A stretch of DNA of 64,000 nt from Mycobacterium sherrisii (GTDB lineage Bacteria; Actinomycetota; Actinomycetes; Mycobacteriales; Mycobacteriaceae), in assembly GCF_002102355.1 (NCBI RefSeq), contig NZ_LQPT01000019.1, positions 1-64,000 on the forward strand, read 5' to 3'. Below are positions 20,591 through 29,290 of the stretch, piece by piece (the first letter of the stretch is position 1; each line of letters starts with the position of its first letter). The notes under the pieces are model-generated. The model did no database searches. It worked only from the letters and a program-made list of their open reading frames with translations, and was not told the origin of the DNA. The translations under genes and the position numbers were made by a program.

Positions 20591-21931
20591 ATGACATTGC
20601 TCGACATGCTGCCGTCCATCGGCCGGGCGGCGCCCCGGCGACTGGATCCCGCGATCTGGCCTGCCACTACGCATTCCGACGAGGAAGGGCGGCTCTGCGT
20701 CGGCGACGTACCCCTGACGGACATCGCCGACGAATTCCACACCCCCACCTATGTGATCGACGAAACAGATTTTCGTCAGCGCGCCCGCCGCTACCGCAAG
20801 GTGCTGCGTGGGGTTCAGGTCGTCTACGCCGGAAAGTCGTTGCTGACCACGGCCGTGGCACGCTGGGCGCACGAAGAAGGCCTGGGCGTCGACGTGTGCT
20901 CGGCCGGCGAGTTGGCCGTCGCCGTGGCTGCCGGCGTGCACCCGGCCCGAATCATCATGCACGGCAACGCGAAATCGCCCGACGAGCTGCACGACGCGGT
21001 CCGGGTCGGGGTCGGCCGGATTGTGCTGGACTCCGGCATCGAAATCGCCTACCTGGCCGGCTGCGCGCGAAAACGTCAGCCGGTACTGATCCGCGTCACC
21101 CCCGACATCGACATCCACGGACACCGCGCGGTCACCACCGGCATCAGCGACCAGAAATTCGGCTTCACCCTGGCCGAAGACCTGGCCGCCGACGCGGTCG
21201 GGCGGGTGCTGGCGCACCCGATCCTCGACCTGGTCGGCCTGCACTGCCACCTCGGGTCGCAGGTGACCGACGCGGCCCTGTACGGCGAAGCCATTTCCCG
21301 GATGATCGCCGCGATGGCCGACATCCGGGCCCGCTACGGCGTGATCCTCACCGAGCTCAACATCGGTGGCGGGCACGCGATCCCATATGTCTGCGGTGAC
21401 CGTGAGTTGCAGCTCGACGATCTCGCCGCCGTCGTCGAAGACGCTCTGGACACGGCGTGTGCCGCCGAACATTTCCCGCGGCCGACGCTCGTGGTCGAGC
21501 CCGGTCGCGCGATCAGCGGCCGGGCCGGCGTGACGCTCTACCGGGTCTGCTCGGTCAAAGCACAGCCGGGTGGGCGCACCTTCGTCGCCGTCGACGGCGG
21601 GATGAGCGACAACCCGCGGGTCTCGTTGTACGGCGCGCAGTACACCGTCGCCCTGGCCAACCGGCACTCGCTGGGGCTCAAGCACCGGGTCACCGTCGTC
21701 GGCCGGCACTGCGAGGCCGGCGACGAGATCGTCCGCGACGTCGAATTGCCGGTCGACCTGCATCCCGGCGACCTGCTGGCCGTGGCATGCACCGGCGCGT
21801 ACCACCACAGCATGGCGTCCAACTACAACATGGTGTGCCGGCCGCCGCTGGTGGCCGTCAGAAACGGCCGGGCCCACCAACTGATCCGCCGGGAGACGAT
21901 CGCCGACCTGCTGTCGCGGGACTGCGGTTGA
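20591..21931 (+). CDS. Diaminopimelate decarboxylase-like PLP enzyme (second LysA-type)
   Basis: Fold-type III PLP decarboxylase, 446 residues. The PLP lysine lies in VVYAGKSLL. Other family marks are LVGLHCHLGSQV, the Gly-rich phosphate loop LNIGGGHAIPY, VVEPGRAISG, GRHCEAGDEI and CTGAYHHSMASNYN. These point to meso-diaminopimelate decarboxylase, the last step of lysine synthesis. The canonical mycobacterial lysA sits next to argS/thrA elsewhere, so this is probably a paralogue, but I cannot see the rest of the genome. The M. tuberculosis order has mfd directly beside the TetR gene, so the gene is extra here. Its substrate could be another D-amino acid centre. Confidence 0.85.
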   Translation: MTLLDMLPSIGRAAPRRLDPAIWPATTHSDEEGRLCVGDVPLTDIADEFHTPTYVIDETDFRQRARRYRKVLRGVQVVYAGKSLLTTAVARWAHEEGLGVDVCSAGELAVAVAAGVHPARIIMHGNAKSPDELHDAVRVGVGRIVLDSGIEIAYLAGCARKRQPVLIRVTPDIDIHGHRAVTTGISDQKFGFTLAEDLAADAVGRVLAHPILDLVGLHCHLGSQVTDAALYGEAISRMIAAMADIRARYGVILTELNIGGGHAIPYVCGDRELQLDDLAAVVEDALDTACAAEHFPRPTLVVEPGRAISGRAGVTLYRVCSVKAQPGGRTFVAVDGGMSDNPRVSLYGAQYTVALANRHSLGLKHRVTVVGRHCEAGDEIVRDVELPVDLHPGDLLAVACTGAYHHSMASNYNMVCRPPLVAVRNGRAHQLIRRETIADLLSRDCG

Positions 21932-21937
21932 CTTGGC

Positions 21938-21979
21938 CCCCGGCGGGGACACACACGATCGCCGAGCGTACCGCCGGGG
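21938..21979. terminator. Inverted repeat between convergent genes
   Basis: CCCCGGCGG at 21938-21946 is perfectly complementary to CCGCCGGGG at 21971-21979, enclosing 24 nt. It lies 7 bp after the decarboxylase stop, facing the TetR gene end. There is no T-run, so it would be a mycobacterial-type hairpin terminator working in both directions. Confidence 0.5.
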
Positions 21980-22023
21980 CAGGAAATCAACGGCACTGTG
22001 GTTCCGGCGTTGCGCTCGCGGAA

Positions 22024-22617
22024 CTACTCGTCCTGCAGCCGCGGATCGGATTCCAGATGCGTCAGGCCGTTCCACATCAGGTTGACCAGGTGCGCGGCCA
22101 CCACCTCTTTTTTGGGTTCGCGAGTGTCCAACCACCACTGCGCGGTCATCGACACCGAACCGACCAATGCCTGGGCATACAGCGGCGCCAGGTCCGGGTC
22201 CAAACCGCGACGGGCGAAGTCGCCGGCCAGGATGGAACTGACCTGGCTGACCGCGTCGTTGAGCAGGCTCGAGTAGGTGCCCGTGCTGATCGACGCCGGC
22301 GAGTCGCGGATCATGATCCGGAAACCGTCGGTGCGCTCCTCGACGTAGGTGAGCAGCGCCAGGGCGACCCGCTCCACCCGGACCCGGGAACGGTTGTTGG
22401 TCAGCGACGAGGTGATGCCGTCCAGCAGCGCCGACATCTCGCGGTCGACGACGACTGCGTAGAGGCCCTCCTTGCCGCCGAAATGTTCGTAGACGACCGG
22501 CTTGGAGACATTGGCCCGCTGGGCGATCTCTTCGATCGAAGCGCCCTCGTAACCGCGCTCGGCGAAAAGTGCGCGGGCGATGCCGATGAGCTGGTGTCGA
22601 CGCTCGCTGCCGGTCAT
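22024..22617 (-). CDS. TetR-family regulator (Rv1019-like)
   Basis: One-component repressor. The N-terminal helix-turn-helix GASIEEIAQRANVSKPVVYE is followed by HFGGKEGLYAVVVDRE, and the C-terminal ligand domain ends SDPRLQDE. The ATG at 22617 gives 197 residues, the length of M. tuberculosis Rv1019. A GTG at 22668 would add 17 mostly charged residues and is a possible alternative. A much longer open frame through the tRNA is rejected. It is divergent from tRNA-Gln/glmU. The ligand and targets are not visible from the sequence. Confidence 0.88.
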   Translation of the reverse strand: MTGSERRHQLIGIARALFAERGYEGASIEEIAQRANVSKPVVYEHFGGKEGLYAVVVDREMSALLDGITSSLTNNRSRVRVERVALALLTYVEERTDGFRIMIRDSPASISTGTYSSLLNDAVSQVSSILAGDFARRGLDPDLAPLYAQALVGSVSMTAQWWLDTREPKKEVVAAHLVNLMWNGLTHLESDPRLQDE

Positions 22618-22800
22618 CCGGGCGCGTGGCGCACGCACCTCTTTATCCGGTTTATCCGGGGCTGCCACGTCACTCAGCGTATCGGTTCGTCCGGTCGAAA
22701 ATGCCCGGGTTTGTCCGGCGTCGCGAGCGGTTCGCGATGCGGTCCGACTAAAGTCTTGGTGGCGCGGTTGGCGGGTTCCGCCACCGGCCGGGATCGACAG

Positions 22801-22872
22801 TCCGTCGTGGTGTAATCGGCAGCACCTCTGATTTTGGTTCAGATAGTTCAGGTTCGAGTCCTGGCGACGGAG
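22801..22872 (+). tRNA. tRNA-Gln (anticodon TTG)
   Basis: A full cloverleaf can be drawn. The acceptor stem is TCCGTCG/CGACGGA. The anticodon stem TCTGA/TCAGA encloses the loop TTTTGGT with anticodon TTG. The T-loop is TTCGAGT. It decodes CAA (and CAG by wobble). CCA is not encoded. It lies upstream of glmU on the same strand, as in other mycobacteria. Confidence 0.95.
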
Positions 22873-22965
22873 CTTCGGCTGCTTGTCCACCGGCTCCTCG
22901 GTGTCGGGTCTTTGCCATTGGTGCAGGTGAAATGACAGTCTTGGGGCTAAGCACGAGGAGAGTCG

Positions 22966-24453
22966 ATGTCGTTTCACGGTGACACAGCGGTCCTGGTCCT
23001 GGCGGCCGGGCCCGGCACCCGGATGCGATCGGACACCCCGAAGGTGCTGCACACCCTCGCCGGACGCAGCATGCTCGCGCACGCCCTGCACTCGATCGCC
23101 AAGGTGGCGCCGCAGCGCCTGGTGGTGGTGTTGGGGCATGAGCACCAGCGCATCGCCGGCGTGGTCGCCGATCTCGCCGACGCTCTCGGGCGTCGGATCG
23201 ACGTCGCCCTGCAGGACGCTCCCCGCGGCACCGGCCATGCTGCGCTGTGCGGACTAGCCGCGCTGCCGCCCGACTACGCCGGGGTCGTGGTCATCACCTC
23301 GGGCGATACCCCACTGCTGGACGCCGACACGCTGGCCGACCTGATCGCCACCCACCACGCGATGTCCGCCGCGGCCACCGTGCTGACCACCACCCTGAGC
23401 GATCCGTTTGGCTACGGCCGCATCCTGCGCAGCCAGGACGATCCCGGGGAAAGCCAGGTGCTGGCGATCGTCGAGGAAGCCGACGCGACGGCGGCGCAGC
23501 GCAGCATCAGGGAGGTCAACGCCGGCGTCTACGCGTTCGACGCCGGCGCTTTGCGGTCGGCGCTGGGCCGGCTGAGCTCCGACAATGCCCAGCAGGAGCT
23601 CTACCTGACCGACGTGATCGCGATCCTGCGCGGCGACGGTCGCACCGTGCACGCCCAGCATGTAGACGACAGCGCATTGGTCGCCGGCGTGAACAACCGC
23701 GTCCAGCTGGCCCAGCTCGGCGCCGAGTTCAACCGCCGCATCGTCGCCGCACACCAGCTGGCCGGTGTCACCATCATCGATCCGGCCACCACATGGATCG
23801 ACATCGACGTGACGATCGGCCGCGACACGGTCGTGCACCCGGGCACGCAGCTGCTCGGCCGCACCCAGATCGGCGGCCACTGCGTCGTCGGCCCCGACAC
23901 CACGCTCACCGATGTCACCGTCGGCGACGGCGCCTCCGTGGTGCGCACGCACGGCCAATCGGCGACGATCGGCGGCGGCGCGACCGTCGGGCCGTTCACC
24001 TACCTGCGGCCCGGCACCGCGCTGGGTGCCGACGGCAAGCTCGGCGCGTTCGTCGAGGTGAAGAACTCCACCATCGGGACGGGCACCAAGGTGCCGCATC
24101 TGACCTACGTCGGTGACGCCGACATCGGCGAACACAGCAATATCGGGGCGTCGAGCGTCTTCGTCAACTACGACGGCACCACCAAACGGCGCACCACGGT
24201 CGGCTCGCACGTGCGCACCGGCTCGGACACCATGTTCGTGGCGCCGGTGAACGTCGGCGACGGTGCTTACACCGGGGCCGGCACCGTGCTGCGGGAGGAC
24301 GTTCCGCCGGGCGCGCTGGCCGTGTCCGCCGGCCCGCAGCGCAACATCGAGAACTGGGTGCAACGCAAACGCCCAGGCACCGCCGCCGCGGAAGCCGCGG
24401 AGAAGGCCGCACAGCAGGCTTCGTCGGCTACCCCACCACCGGAATCCGAATAG
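22966..24453 (+). CDS. glmU: Bifunctional GlmU (acetyltransferase / uridylyltransferase)
   Basis: Makes UDP-N-acetylglucosamine for peptidoglycan and arabinogalactan linker synthesis. The N-terminal pyrophosphorylase domain starts [20 protein letters not shown]. The C-terminal left-handed beta-helix carries hexapeptide repeats and the acetyltransferase stretch [20 protein letters not shown] Pro/Ala-rich tail ends the 495-residue protein. The ATG has a good ribosome site (GAGGAGAG). Next downstream are prs, the arsC-like gene and lpqT. Confidence 0.96.
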   Translation: MSFHGDTAVLVLAAGPGTRMRSDTPKVLHTLAGRSMLAHALHSIAKVAPQRLVVVLGHEHQRIAGVVADLADALGRRIDVALQDAPRGTGHAALCGLAALPPDYAGVVVITSGDTPLLDADTLADLIATHHAMSAAATVLTTTLSDPFGYGRILRSQDDPGESQVLAIVEEADATAAQRSIREVNAGVYAFDAGALRSALGRLSSDNAQQELYLTDVIAILRGDGRTVHAQHVDDSALVAGVNNRVQLAQLGAEFNRRIVAAHQLAGVTIIDPATTWIDIDVTIGRDTVVHPGTQLLGRTQIGGHCVVGPDTTLTDVTVGDGASVVRTHGQSATIGGGATVGPFTYLRPGTALGADGKLGAFVEVKNSTIGTGTKVPHLTYVGDADIGEHSNIGASSVFVNYDGTTKRRTTVGSHVRTGSDTMFVAPVNVGDGAYTGAGTVLREDVPPGALAVSAGPQRNIENWVQRKRPGTAAAEAAEKAAQQASSATPPPESE

Positions 24454-24556
24454 ACACCATGAATTTGGTGGCTGGCAACCCGGCGGTCGTTCCGTACGAT
24501 TCGCTACGTACGATGAGCAGCACTTCCATCACGACCCGAACGCTAAGGGCAGCACC

Positions 24557-25537
24557 GTGAGCCACGACTGGACCGACAATCGCAAAAATCTGATGCTGTT
24601 CTCCGGCCGGGCGCATCCCGAGCTCGCCGAGCAGGTCGCCAAGGAACTCGACGTCCACGTCACCGCGCAGACCGCACGCGAGTTCGCCAACGGCGAGATC
24701 TTCGTGCGCTTCCACGAATCGGTGCGCGGCTGCGATGCGTTCGTCCTGCAGTCCAATCCGGCGCCGGTGAACAACTGGCTGATGGAACAGCTGATCATGA
24801 TCGACGCGCTCAAACGGGGCAGCGCCAAGCGGATCACCGCGGTGATGCCGTTCTATCCCTACGCCCGCCAGGACAAGAAGCACCGCGGCCGTGAGCCCAT
24901 TTCGGCGCGGCTGGTCGCCGACCTGCTCAAGACCGCCGGCGCCGACCGGATCGTCACCGTTGACCTGCACACCGACCAGATCCAGGGATTCTTCGACGGG
25001 CCCGTGGACCACATGCGCGGGCAAAACCTGCTGACCGGCTACATCCGGGACAACTACCCGGACAGCAACATGGTCGTGGTCTCCCCCGACTCCGGCCGGG
25101 TGCGTATCGCCGAGAAGTGGGCCGACGCGCTGGGCGGCGTTCCGCTGGCCTTCATCCACAAGACTCGCGATCCGCGGGTGCCCAACCAGGTGGTCTCCAA
25201 CCGGGTGGTCGGCGAGGTTGAGGGCCGCACCTGCGTGCTGATCGACGACATGATCGACACCGGTGGGACCATCGCCGGCGCGGTGAACCTGCTGCGTGAG
25301 GACGGAGCCACCGACGTGATCGTCGCGGCGACCCACGGTGTGCTGTCGGACCCGGCCGCCGAACGCCTGGCCGCGTGCGGGGCCCGGGAAGTGATCGTCA
25401 CCAACACGTTGCCGATCGGCGACGAAAAGCGCTTCCCGCAACTCACGGTGTTGTCCATTGCACCGCTGCTGGCCAGCACGATTCGCGCCGTCTTCGAAAA
25501 TGGTTCTGTCACAGGACTATTCGATGGAGACGCCTGA
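24557..25537 (+). CDS. prs: Ribose-phosphate pyrophosphokinase (PRPP synthase)
   Basis: Makes phosphoribosyl pyrophosphate for nucleotides, His, Trp and, in mycobacteria, the decaprenylphosphoryl-arabinose precursor. The PRPP loop CVLIDDMIDTGGTIAGA, the catalytic stretch RQDKKHRGREPISARLVADL and VDLHTDQIQGFF are clear. The GTG at 24557 gives 326 residues, the M. tuberculosis PrsA length. Extensions upstream into the glmU tail are rejected. The region just upstream has two copies of CGTACGAT (24493 and 24507), giving TACGAT -10-like elements. The stop directly abuts the ArsC-like start. Confidence 0.95.
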   Translation: MSHDWTDNRKNLMLFSGRAHPELAEQVAKELDVHVTAQTAREFANGEIFVRFHESVRGCDAFVLQSNPAPVNNWLMEQLIMIDALKRGSAKRITAVMPFYPYARQDKKHRGREPISARLVADLLKTAGADRIVTVDLHTDQIQGFFDGPVDHMRGQNLLTGYIRDNYPDSNMVVVSPDSGRVRIAEKWADALGGVPLAFIHKTRDPRVPNQVVSNRVVGEVEGRTCVLIDDMIDTGGTIAGAVNLLREDGATDVIVAATHGVLSDPAAERLAACGAREVIVTNTLPIGDEKRFPQLTVLSIAPLLASTIRAVFENGSVTGLFDGDA

Positions 25538-25885
25538 ATGGCCGCCGCAGCCGTCATCTACCACAATCCCAACTGCAGCACCTCTCGTAAGACGTTGGAC
25601 TTGTTGCGCGACAACGGTTTAGAACCCACGGTCGTGCAGTACCTGAAGACTCCGCCGTCCCGCGCCGAGCTGGCCAAAATGATTCGCGACGCGGGCATCG
25701 ACGTACGCACCGCGGTGCGTAAGCGCGAATCCTTGTACGCCGAACTGGGACTGGCCGACGCGACGGACGACCAGCTGCTCGACGCGATGGCCGAGCATCC
25801 CATCCTGATCGAGCGCCCGTTCGTCGTCACGGGCAAGGGCACCCGGCTGGCTCGTCCGATCGACGCGGTGCACGAGATTCTGTGA
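25538..25885 (+). CDS. ArsC/Spx-family protein (arsenate reductase-like)
   Basis: Thioredoxin-fold protein of 115 residues. The N-terminal active-site segment IYHNPNCSTSRKTLDLL has the nucleophilic Cys, and the conserved RPFVVTGKGTRLARP region near the end matches glutaredoxin-linked ArsC. It starts on the base after the prs stop and overlaps lpqT by 4 nt, so it is embedded in the prs operon rather than an arsenic operon. There is no ArsR or arsenite pump beside it. A redox role other than arsenate reduction is possible. Confidence 0.82.
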   Translation: MAAAAVIYHNPNCSTSRKTLDLLRDNGLEPTVVQYLKTPPSRAELAKMIRDAGIDVRTAVRKRESLYAELGLADATDDQLLDAMAEHPILIERPFVVTGKGTRLARPIDAVHEIL

Positions 25886-26523
25886 GACGGCTCGCCGCCG
25901 CTGCCGGGATCGCCGCGCTAACAGCGGCGTGTGGCCCGAAAGCTCCTGACTACTCGTCGGTTTGGACGACGAGCACGACGGCGACGACCACCACGACCAC
26001 CGACCGGCCGGTGCCGCTGTCGATGTATCTGAACAGCATCGGCGTGACCGGACAGCAGGTGGCGCCCGATTCGCTGACCGATCTGACGGTGTCCATACCG
26101 ACGCCGGCGGGCTGGTCGCGGTTCACCGATCCGCACATCGCCCCCCAGACGCTGATCCTGGCCAAAGGCGGCAAGTATCCGACGGCGCGGCTCGTCGTGT
26201 TCAAACTCAATGGCGAGTTCGACCCCGCTCAGGTCATCAAGCACGGCAACGACGACACCCAGTTGTTCGAGAACTTCAAACAATTGGACGCCTCGATGGA
26301 CCCCTTCAACGGGTTTCCCTCGTCGATGATTCAGGGCAGCTACAACAGCGAGAACGGCACCCGGCTGCACAGCTGGAATCGGATCGTCCTGCCGACCGGG
26401 TCGCCCCCGGCAAAGCAGCGGTACTTTGTCCAACTCACCATCACCGGCCTGGCCGACCAGGCAGCCGCGCAGGGACCCGACATCGACATGATCATCCACG
26501 GATTCGTCGTCGCCGCGAAATAG
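25882..26523 (+). CDS. lpqT: Lipoprotein LpqT (LpqN/LpqT family)
   Basis: Exported lipoprotein. The signal peptide MRRLAAAAGIAALTAACG has lipobox LTAAC (Cys17), followed by a Thr-rich linker of about 15 residues. The LpqN-type domain (about 45-213) includes IPTPAGWSRFTDP and NGFPSSMIQGSY. The GTG start overlaps the ArsC-like stop as GTGA. It has 213 residues. Function is unknown. LpqN-family lipoproteins are cell-envelope proteins. Confidence 0.88.
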   Translation: MRRLAAAAGIAALTAACGPKAPDYSSVWTTSTTATTTTTTDRPVPLSMYLNSIGVTGQQVAPDSLTDLTVSIPTPAGWSRFTDPHIAPQTLILAKGGKYPTARLVVFKLNGEFDPAQVIKHGNDDTQLFENFKQLDASMDPFNGFPSSMIQGSYNSENGTRLHSWNRIVLPTGSPPAKQRYFVQLTITGLADQAAAQGPDIDMIIHGFVVAAK

Positions 26524-26561
26524 GGCGCGGGATTGCACATCCGCAGTGGGTGGTCTTGACC

Positions 26562-26765
26562 GTGAGCACCGACTGCAACGCTAACCATGAGGGAACGTGG
26601 CAGGCGTATTCCGCAGTGCAACTCGCGGTGGCTGCCCACACCGCACAGTGTCTGTCTGAGCAAGCGGACGATCTAGAACAAGGTCAGCCGCCCGCGTACC
26701 TGGTGGAGTTCGCGGATTCGGACGTGTCGGAAGATGACCTCGAAGTTGTCTGGCGGCCTTCGTAA
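26562..26765 (+). CDS. Small hypothetical acidic protein (67 residues)
   Basis: A GTG at 26562 opens a 67-codon frame beginning STDCNANHEGTWQAYS and ending LEVVWRPS. It has two cysteines and an acidic C-terminal third, and its composition looks like a real soluble protein rather than an antisense shadow. No family recognised. The ribosome-binding site is weak. It sits alone between lpqT and a dehydrogenase gene on the same strand. An unrelated longer in-frame extension runs back through lpqT and is rejected. Confidence 0.4.
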   Translation: MSTDCNANHEGTWQAYSAVQLAVAAHTAQCLSEQADDLEQGQPPAYLVEFADSDVSEDDLEVVWRPS

Positions 26766-26893
26766 CTGATCAATCGGAGCGGTAGCCAGATTGCTTCACG
26801 GGCGTGAAGGCGGTCAAACCACAGCCATGGCGGCAATCTTGGTCGGGAGAGGTGTGCCGACCCGCGAACCCTCGAACACTAGGGTTGTCAGGC

Positions 26894-27763
26894 ATGACCG
26901 ATTGGACCGCCGCAAACCTGCCGCCATTTGCCGGGCGCACCGTGATCGTCACCGGCGCCAACAGTGGACTTGGCGCGATCACCGCTCGCGAGCTGGCCCG
27001 AGTCGGCGCGACGGTCATCATGGCCGTCCGCGACCCGCGCAAGGGCGAGAAGGCCGCTCGCGACCTGCGTGGCCAAATCGAGGTGCGCCGACTGGATCTG
27101 CAGGACCTGTCGTCGGTGCATGAGTTCGCCGACGGCGTCGACAAGGTCGACCTGCTGATCAACAACGCCGGCATCATGGCCGCACCGTTCGCCTTGACCG
27201 CCGACGGCTTCGAGAGCCAGATGGGCACCAACCACTTCGGCCACTTCGCGCTGACCAACCTGCTGCTGCCCCAGCTGACCGACCGGGTGGTGACGTTGTC
27301 GTCGATGGCGCACTGGGCCGGGCGGATCGACTTCGACGACATCAACTGGCAGGCCCGCCGCTATTCGCCCTGGCTGGCATACAGCCAGTCGAAGCTGGCC
27401 AACCTGTTGTTCACCAGCGAACTGCAGCGCCGACTACGCTCGGCCGGCTCGCCGCTGCGCGCGCTGGCCGTTCATCCCGGTTACTCGCACACCAATTTGC
27501 AGGGCGCCTCCGGCCGCAGGGTCGGTGACGCGCTGATGTCGGCGGCCACCCGGGTGGTAGCCACGAATGCCGATTTCGGCGCGCGGCAAACGTTGTACGC
27601 GGCGTCACAGGATTTGCCCGGCGACACCTTCGTCGGTCCGCGGCTCGGCTGGATCGGGCCAACGCGACCGGTGGGCCGCAGCCGTCGGGCCAAAGATGGC
27701 GCCGCGGCGACCAGGCTGTGGGAGCTGTCCGAGCGGCTCACCGGCACCAAATTTCCGCTCTGA
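26894..27763 (+). CDS. Short-chain dehydrogenase/reductase (retinol dehydrogenase-like)
   Basis: NAD(P)-dependent oxidoreductase, 289 residues. The Rossmann motif TVIVTGANSGLGAITARELA (TGxxxGxG), NNAG in LLINNAGIMA and the catalytic tetrad Ser (VTLSSMAHW) and YxxxK (YSQSKLANL) are present, typical of the WW-oxidoreductase/retinol-dehydrogenase branch. The ATG at 26894 is preferred; TAGGGT lies 8 bp upstream as a -10-like element, suggesting a short or absent leader. The substrate is unknown. The gene separates lpqT from rplY, unlike in M. tuberculosis. Confidence 0.85.
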   Translation: MTDWTAANLPPFAGRTVIVTGANSGLGAITARELARVGATVIMAVRDPRKGEKAARDLRGQIEVRRLDLQDLSSVHEFADGVDKVDLLINNAGIMAAPFALTADGFESQMGTNHFGHFALTNLLLPQLTDRVVTLSSMAHWAGRIDFDDINWQARRYSPWLAYSQSKLANLLFTSELQRRLRSAGSPLRALAVHPGYSHTNLQGASGRRVGDALMSAATRVVATNADFGARQTLYAASQDLPGDTFVGPRLGWIGPTRPVGRSRRAKDGAAATRLWELSERLTGTKFPL

Positions 27764-27902
27764 GGCGCACATGGGATACCCTGGCCGGGCGTCACGGCGA
27801 GGGTGATTGGCGTCCAGCCAGCACCGTTATCGACGGAGACCGACAGATGTCGCGACCCTGGCCGTGCCTTGACACTTAGGTACCGAGCACACAGGAGCGA
27901 CA

Positions 27903-28562
27903 ATGGCGAAGAAATCTCCAGTCAACCAACTCGCGGTCACGGTGCGAACCGAGACCGGTAAGGGCGCGTCGCGCCGGGCCCGGCGCGCCGGCAAGATTCC
28001 CGCCGTCCTCTATGGTCACGGCACCAAACCGCAGCACCTCGAACTGCCCGGGCACGAGTTCGCGGCCGTGCTGCGGCACTCCGGCACCAATGCCGTGCTG
28101 ACGCTTGACGTCGAGGGCAAGGAGCAGCTGGCGCTGACCAAGGTCCTCGACATCCACCCGATCCGCCGCACCATTCAGCACGCCGACCTGCTGGTCGTGC
28201 GGCGCGGCGAAAAGGTCGTCGTCGAGGTGCGGGTGATCATCGAGGGTGACGCCGTTCCCGGCACCCTGGTCACCCAGGACACCAACACCATCGAGATCGA
28301 GGCCGACGCGCTGTCCATCCCCGAGCAGTTGACCGTCTCGGTCGAGGACGTCGAGCCCGGTACCCAGATCACTGCCGGACAAATTCAGCTGCCCAACGGG
28401 GTCAGCCTGGTCTCCGACCCGGAGATGCTGGTGGTCAACGTGGTCACCGCGCCGACTGCCGAGGACCTCGAGGAAGAGGGCGCCGGCGAGACCGCCGAAG
28501 GTGCCGAGCCGGCCGCCGAGGCGGCCGATGAGGGCGAGGCCGTCGCCGAAGAGTCCGAGTAG
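27903..28562 (+). CDS. rplY: 50S ribosomal protein L25/general stress protein Ctc
   Basis: 5S rRNA-binding protein of the large subunit, long Ctc/TL5 form (219 residues). The N-terminal L25 domain includes [17 protein letters not shown] and [20 protein letters not shown]. The C-terminal TL5 domain ends in a very acidic Glu/Ala-rich tail. The ribosome site (AGGAGCG) fits the ATG. pth follows 12 bp downstream, the usual rplY-pth pair. Confidence 0.94.
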   Translation: MAKKSPVNQLAVTVRTETGKGASRRARRAGKIPAVLYGHGTKPQHLELPGHEFAAVLRHSGTNAVLTLDVEGKEQLALTKVLDIHPIRRTIQHADLLVVRRGEKVVVEVRVIIEGDAVPGTLVTQDTNTIEIEADALSIPEQLTVSVEDVEPGTQITAGQIQLPNGVSLVSDPEMLVVNVVTAPTAEDLEEEGAGETAEGAEPAAEAADEGEAVAEESE

Positions 28563-28574
28563 GCGGCCGACGAG

Positions 28575-29150
28575 ATGGCCGAACCGCTGTTGGTGGTCGG
28601 CCTGGGCAATCCCGGAGACAACTACGCCCGCACCCGACACAACGTCGGGTTCATGGTCGCCGACCTGCTCGCCGCGCGGCTGGGCGCAAAGTTCAAGGTG
28701 CACAAGCGGTCCGGCGCCGAGGTGGTCAGCGGCCGGCTCGCCGGCCGCTCGGTGCTACTGGCCAAACCGCGCTGCTACATGAACGAATCCGGCCGCCAGG
28801 TGGGCCCGCTGGCCAAGTTCTACTCCGTGGCGCCGGCCGACATCATCCTCATCCACGACGACCTCGACCTCGAGTTCGGTCGTATCCGGCTCAAGATGGG
28901 CGGCGGCGAGGGCGGGCACAACGGGTTGCGCTCGGTGGCATCGGCGCTGGGCACCAAGGACTTTCAGCGGGTGCGGCTGGGCATCGGGCGTCCGCCCGGG
29001 CGCAAGGATCCGGCCGCGTTCGTGCTGGAGCCGTTCACCGCCAGGGAGCGCCCGGAGATCCCCGCTATCTGCGAGCAGGCCGCGGACGCGACCGAGTTGC
29101 TGATCGAGTTGGGTTTAGAGCCCGCACAGAACCGCGTGCACGCCTGGTAG
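28575..29150 (+). CDS. pth: Peptidyl-tRNA hydrolase
   Basis: Releases tRNA from peptidyl-tRNA dropped by stalled ribosomes. The family start [22 protein letters not shown] carries the catalytic His. [15 protein letters not shown] and the catalytic Asp region [13 protein letters not shown], with [12 protein letters not shown], are intact. The length of 191 residues equals M. tuberculosis Pth. It is convergent with pks16, with a 91-bp dyad element between the two. Confidence 0.96.
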   Translation: MAEPLLVVGLGNPGDNYARTRHNVGFMVADLLAARLGAKFKVHKRSGAEVVSGRLAGRSVLLAKPRCYMNESGRQVGPLAKFYSVAPADIILIHDDLDLEFGRIRLKMGGGEGGHNGLRSVASALGTKDFQRVRLGIGRPPGRKDPAAFVLEPFTARERPEIPAICEQAADATELLIELGLEPAQNRVHAW

Positions 29151-29161
29151 TTCCCCGCGCT

Positions 29162-29252
29162 GTGTGCGTCCAGGCCGTTGAGTGTGCGCTGCCGGCGGGC
29201 CCGGTCGGCGTGTCGGCACCGCTGGCGCACACCGAAATCCGTGAACGCACAC
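29162..29252. repeat. 91-bp dyad element, copy B (pth/pks16 convergent junction)
   Basis: It begins GTGTGCG and ends CGCACAC. The left half contains a second GTGTGCGC and the right half GCGCACACCGAAAT, so the element folds back on itself. It has the same length as the element at 10964-11054, and its right-hand 27 bp differ at three positions. The pairing is imperfect in the middle. Confidence 0.6.
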
Positions 29253-29290
29253 CCGGCTGTGAGAGAGCTGGCCAACCGTGCGAGAGCCGG

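Noticed and set aside
22618-23238. N-terminal extension of the Rv1019-like TetR
   Set aside because: It would run through tRNA-Gln and the start of glmU on the other strand. The domain begins right after ATG 22617.
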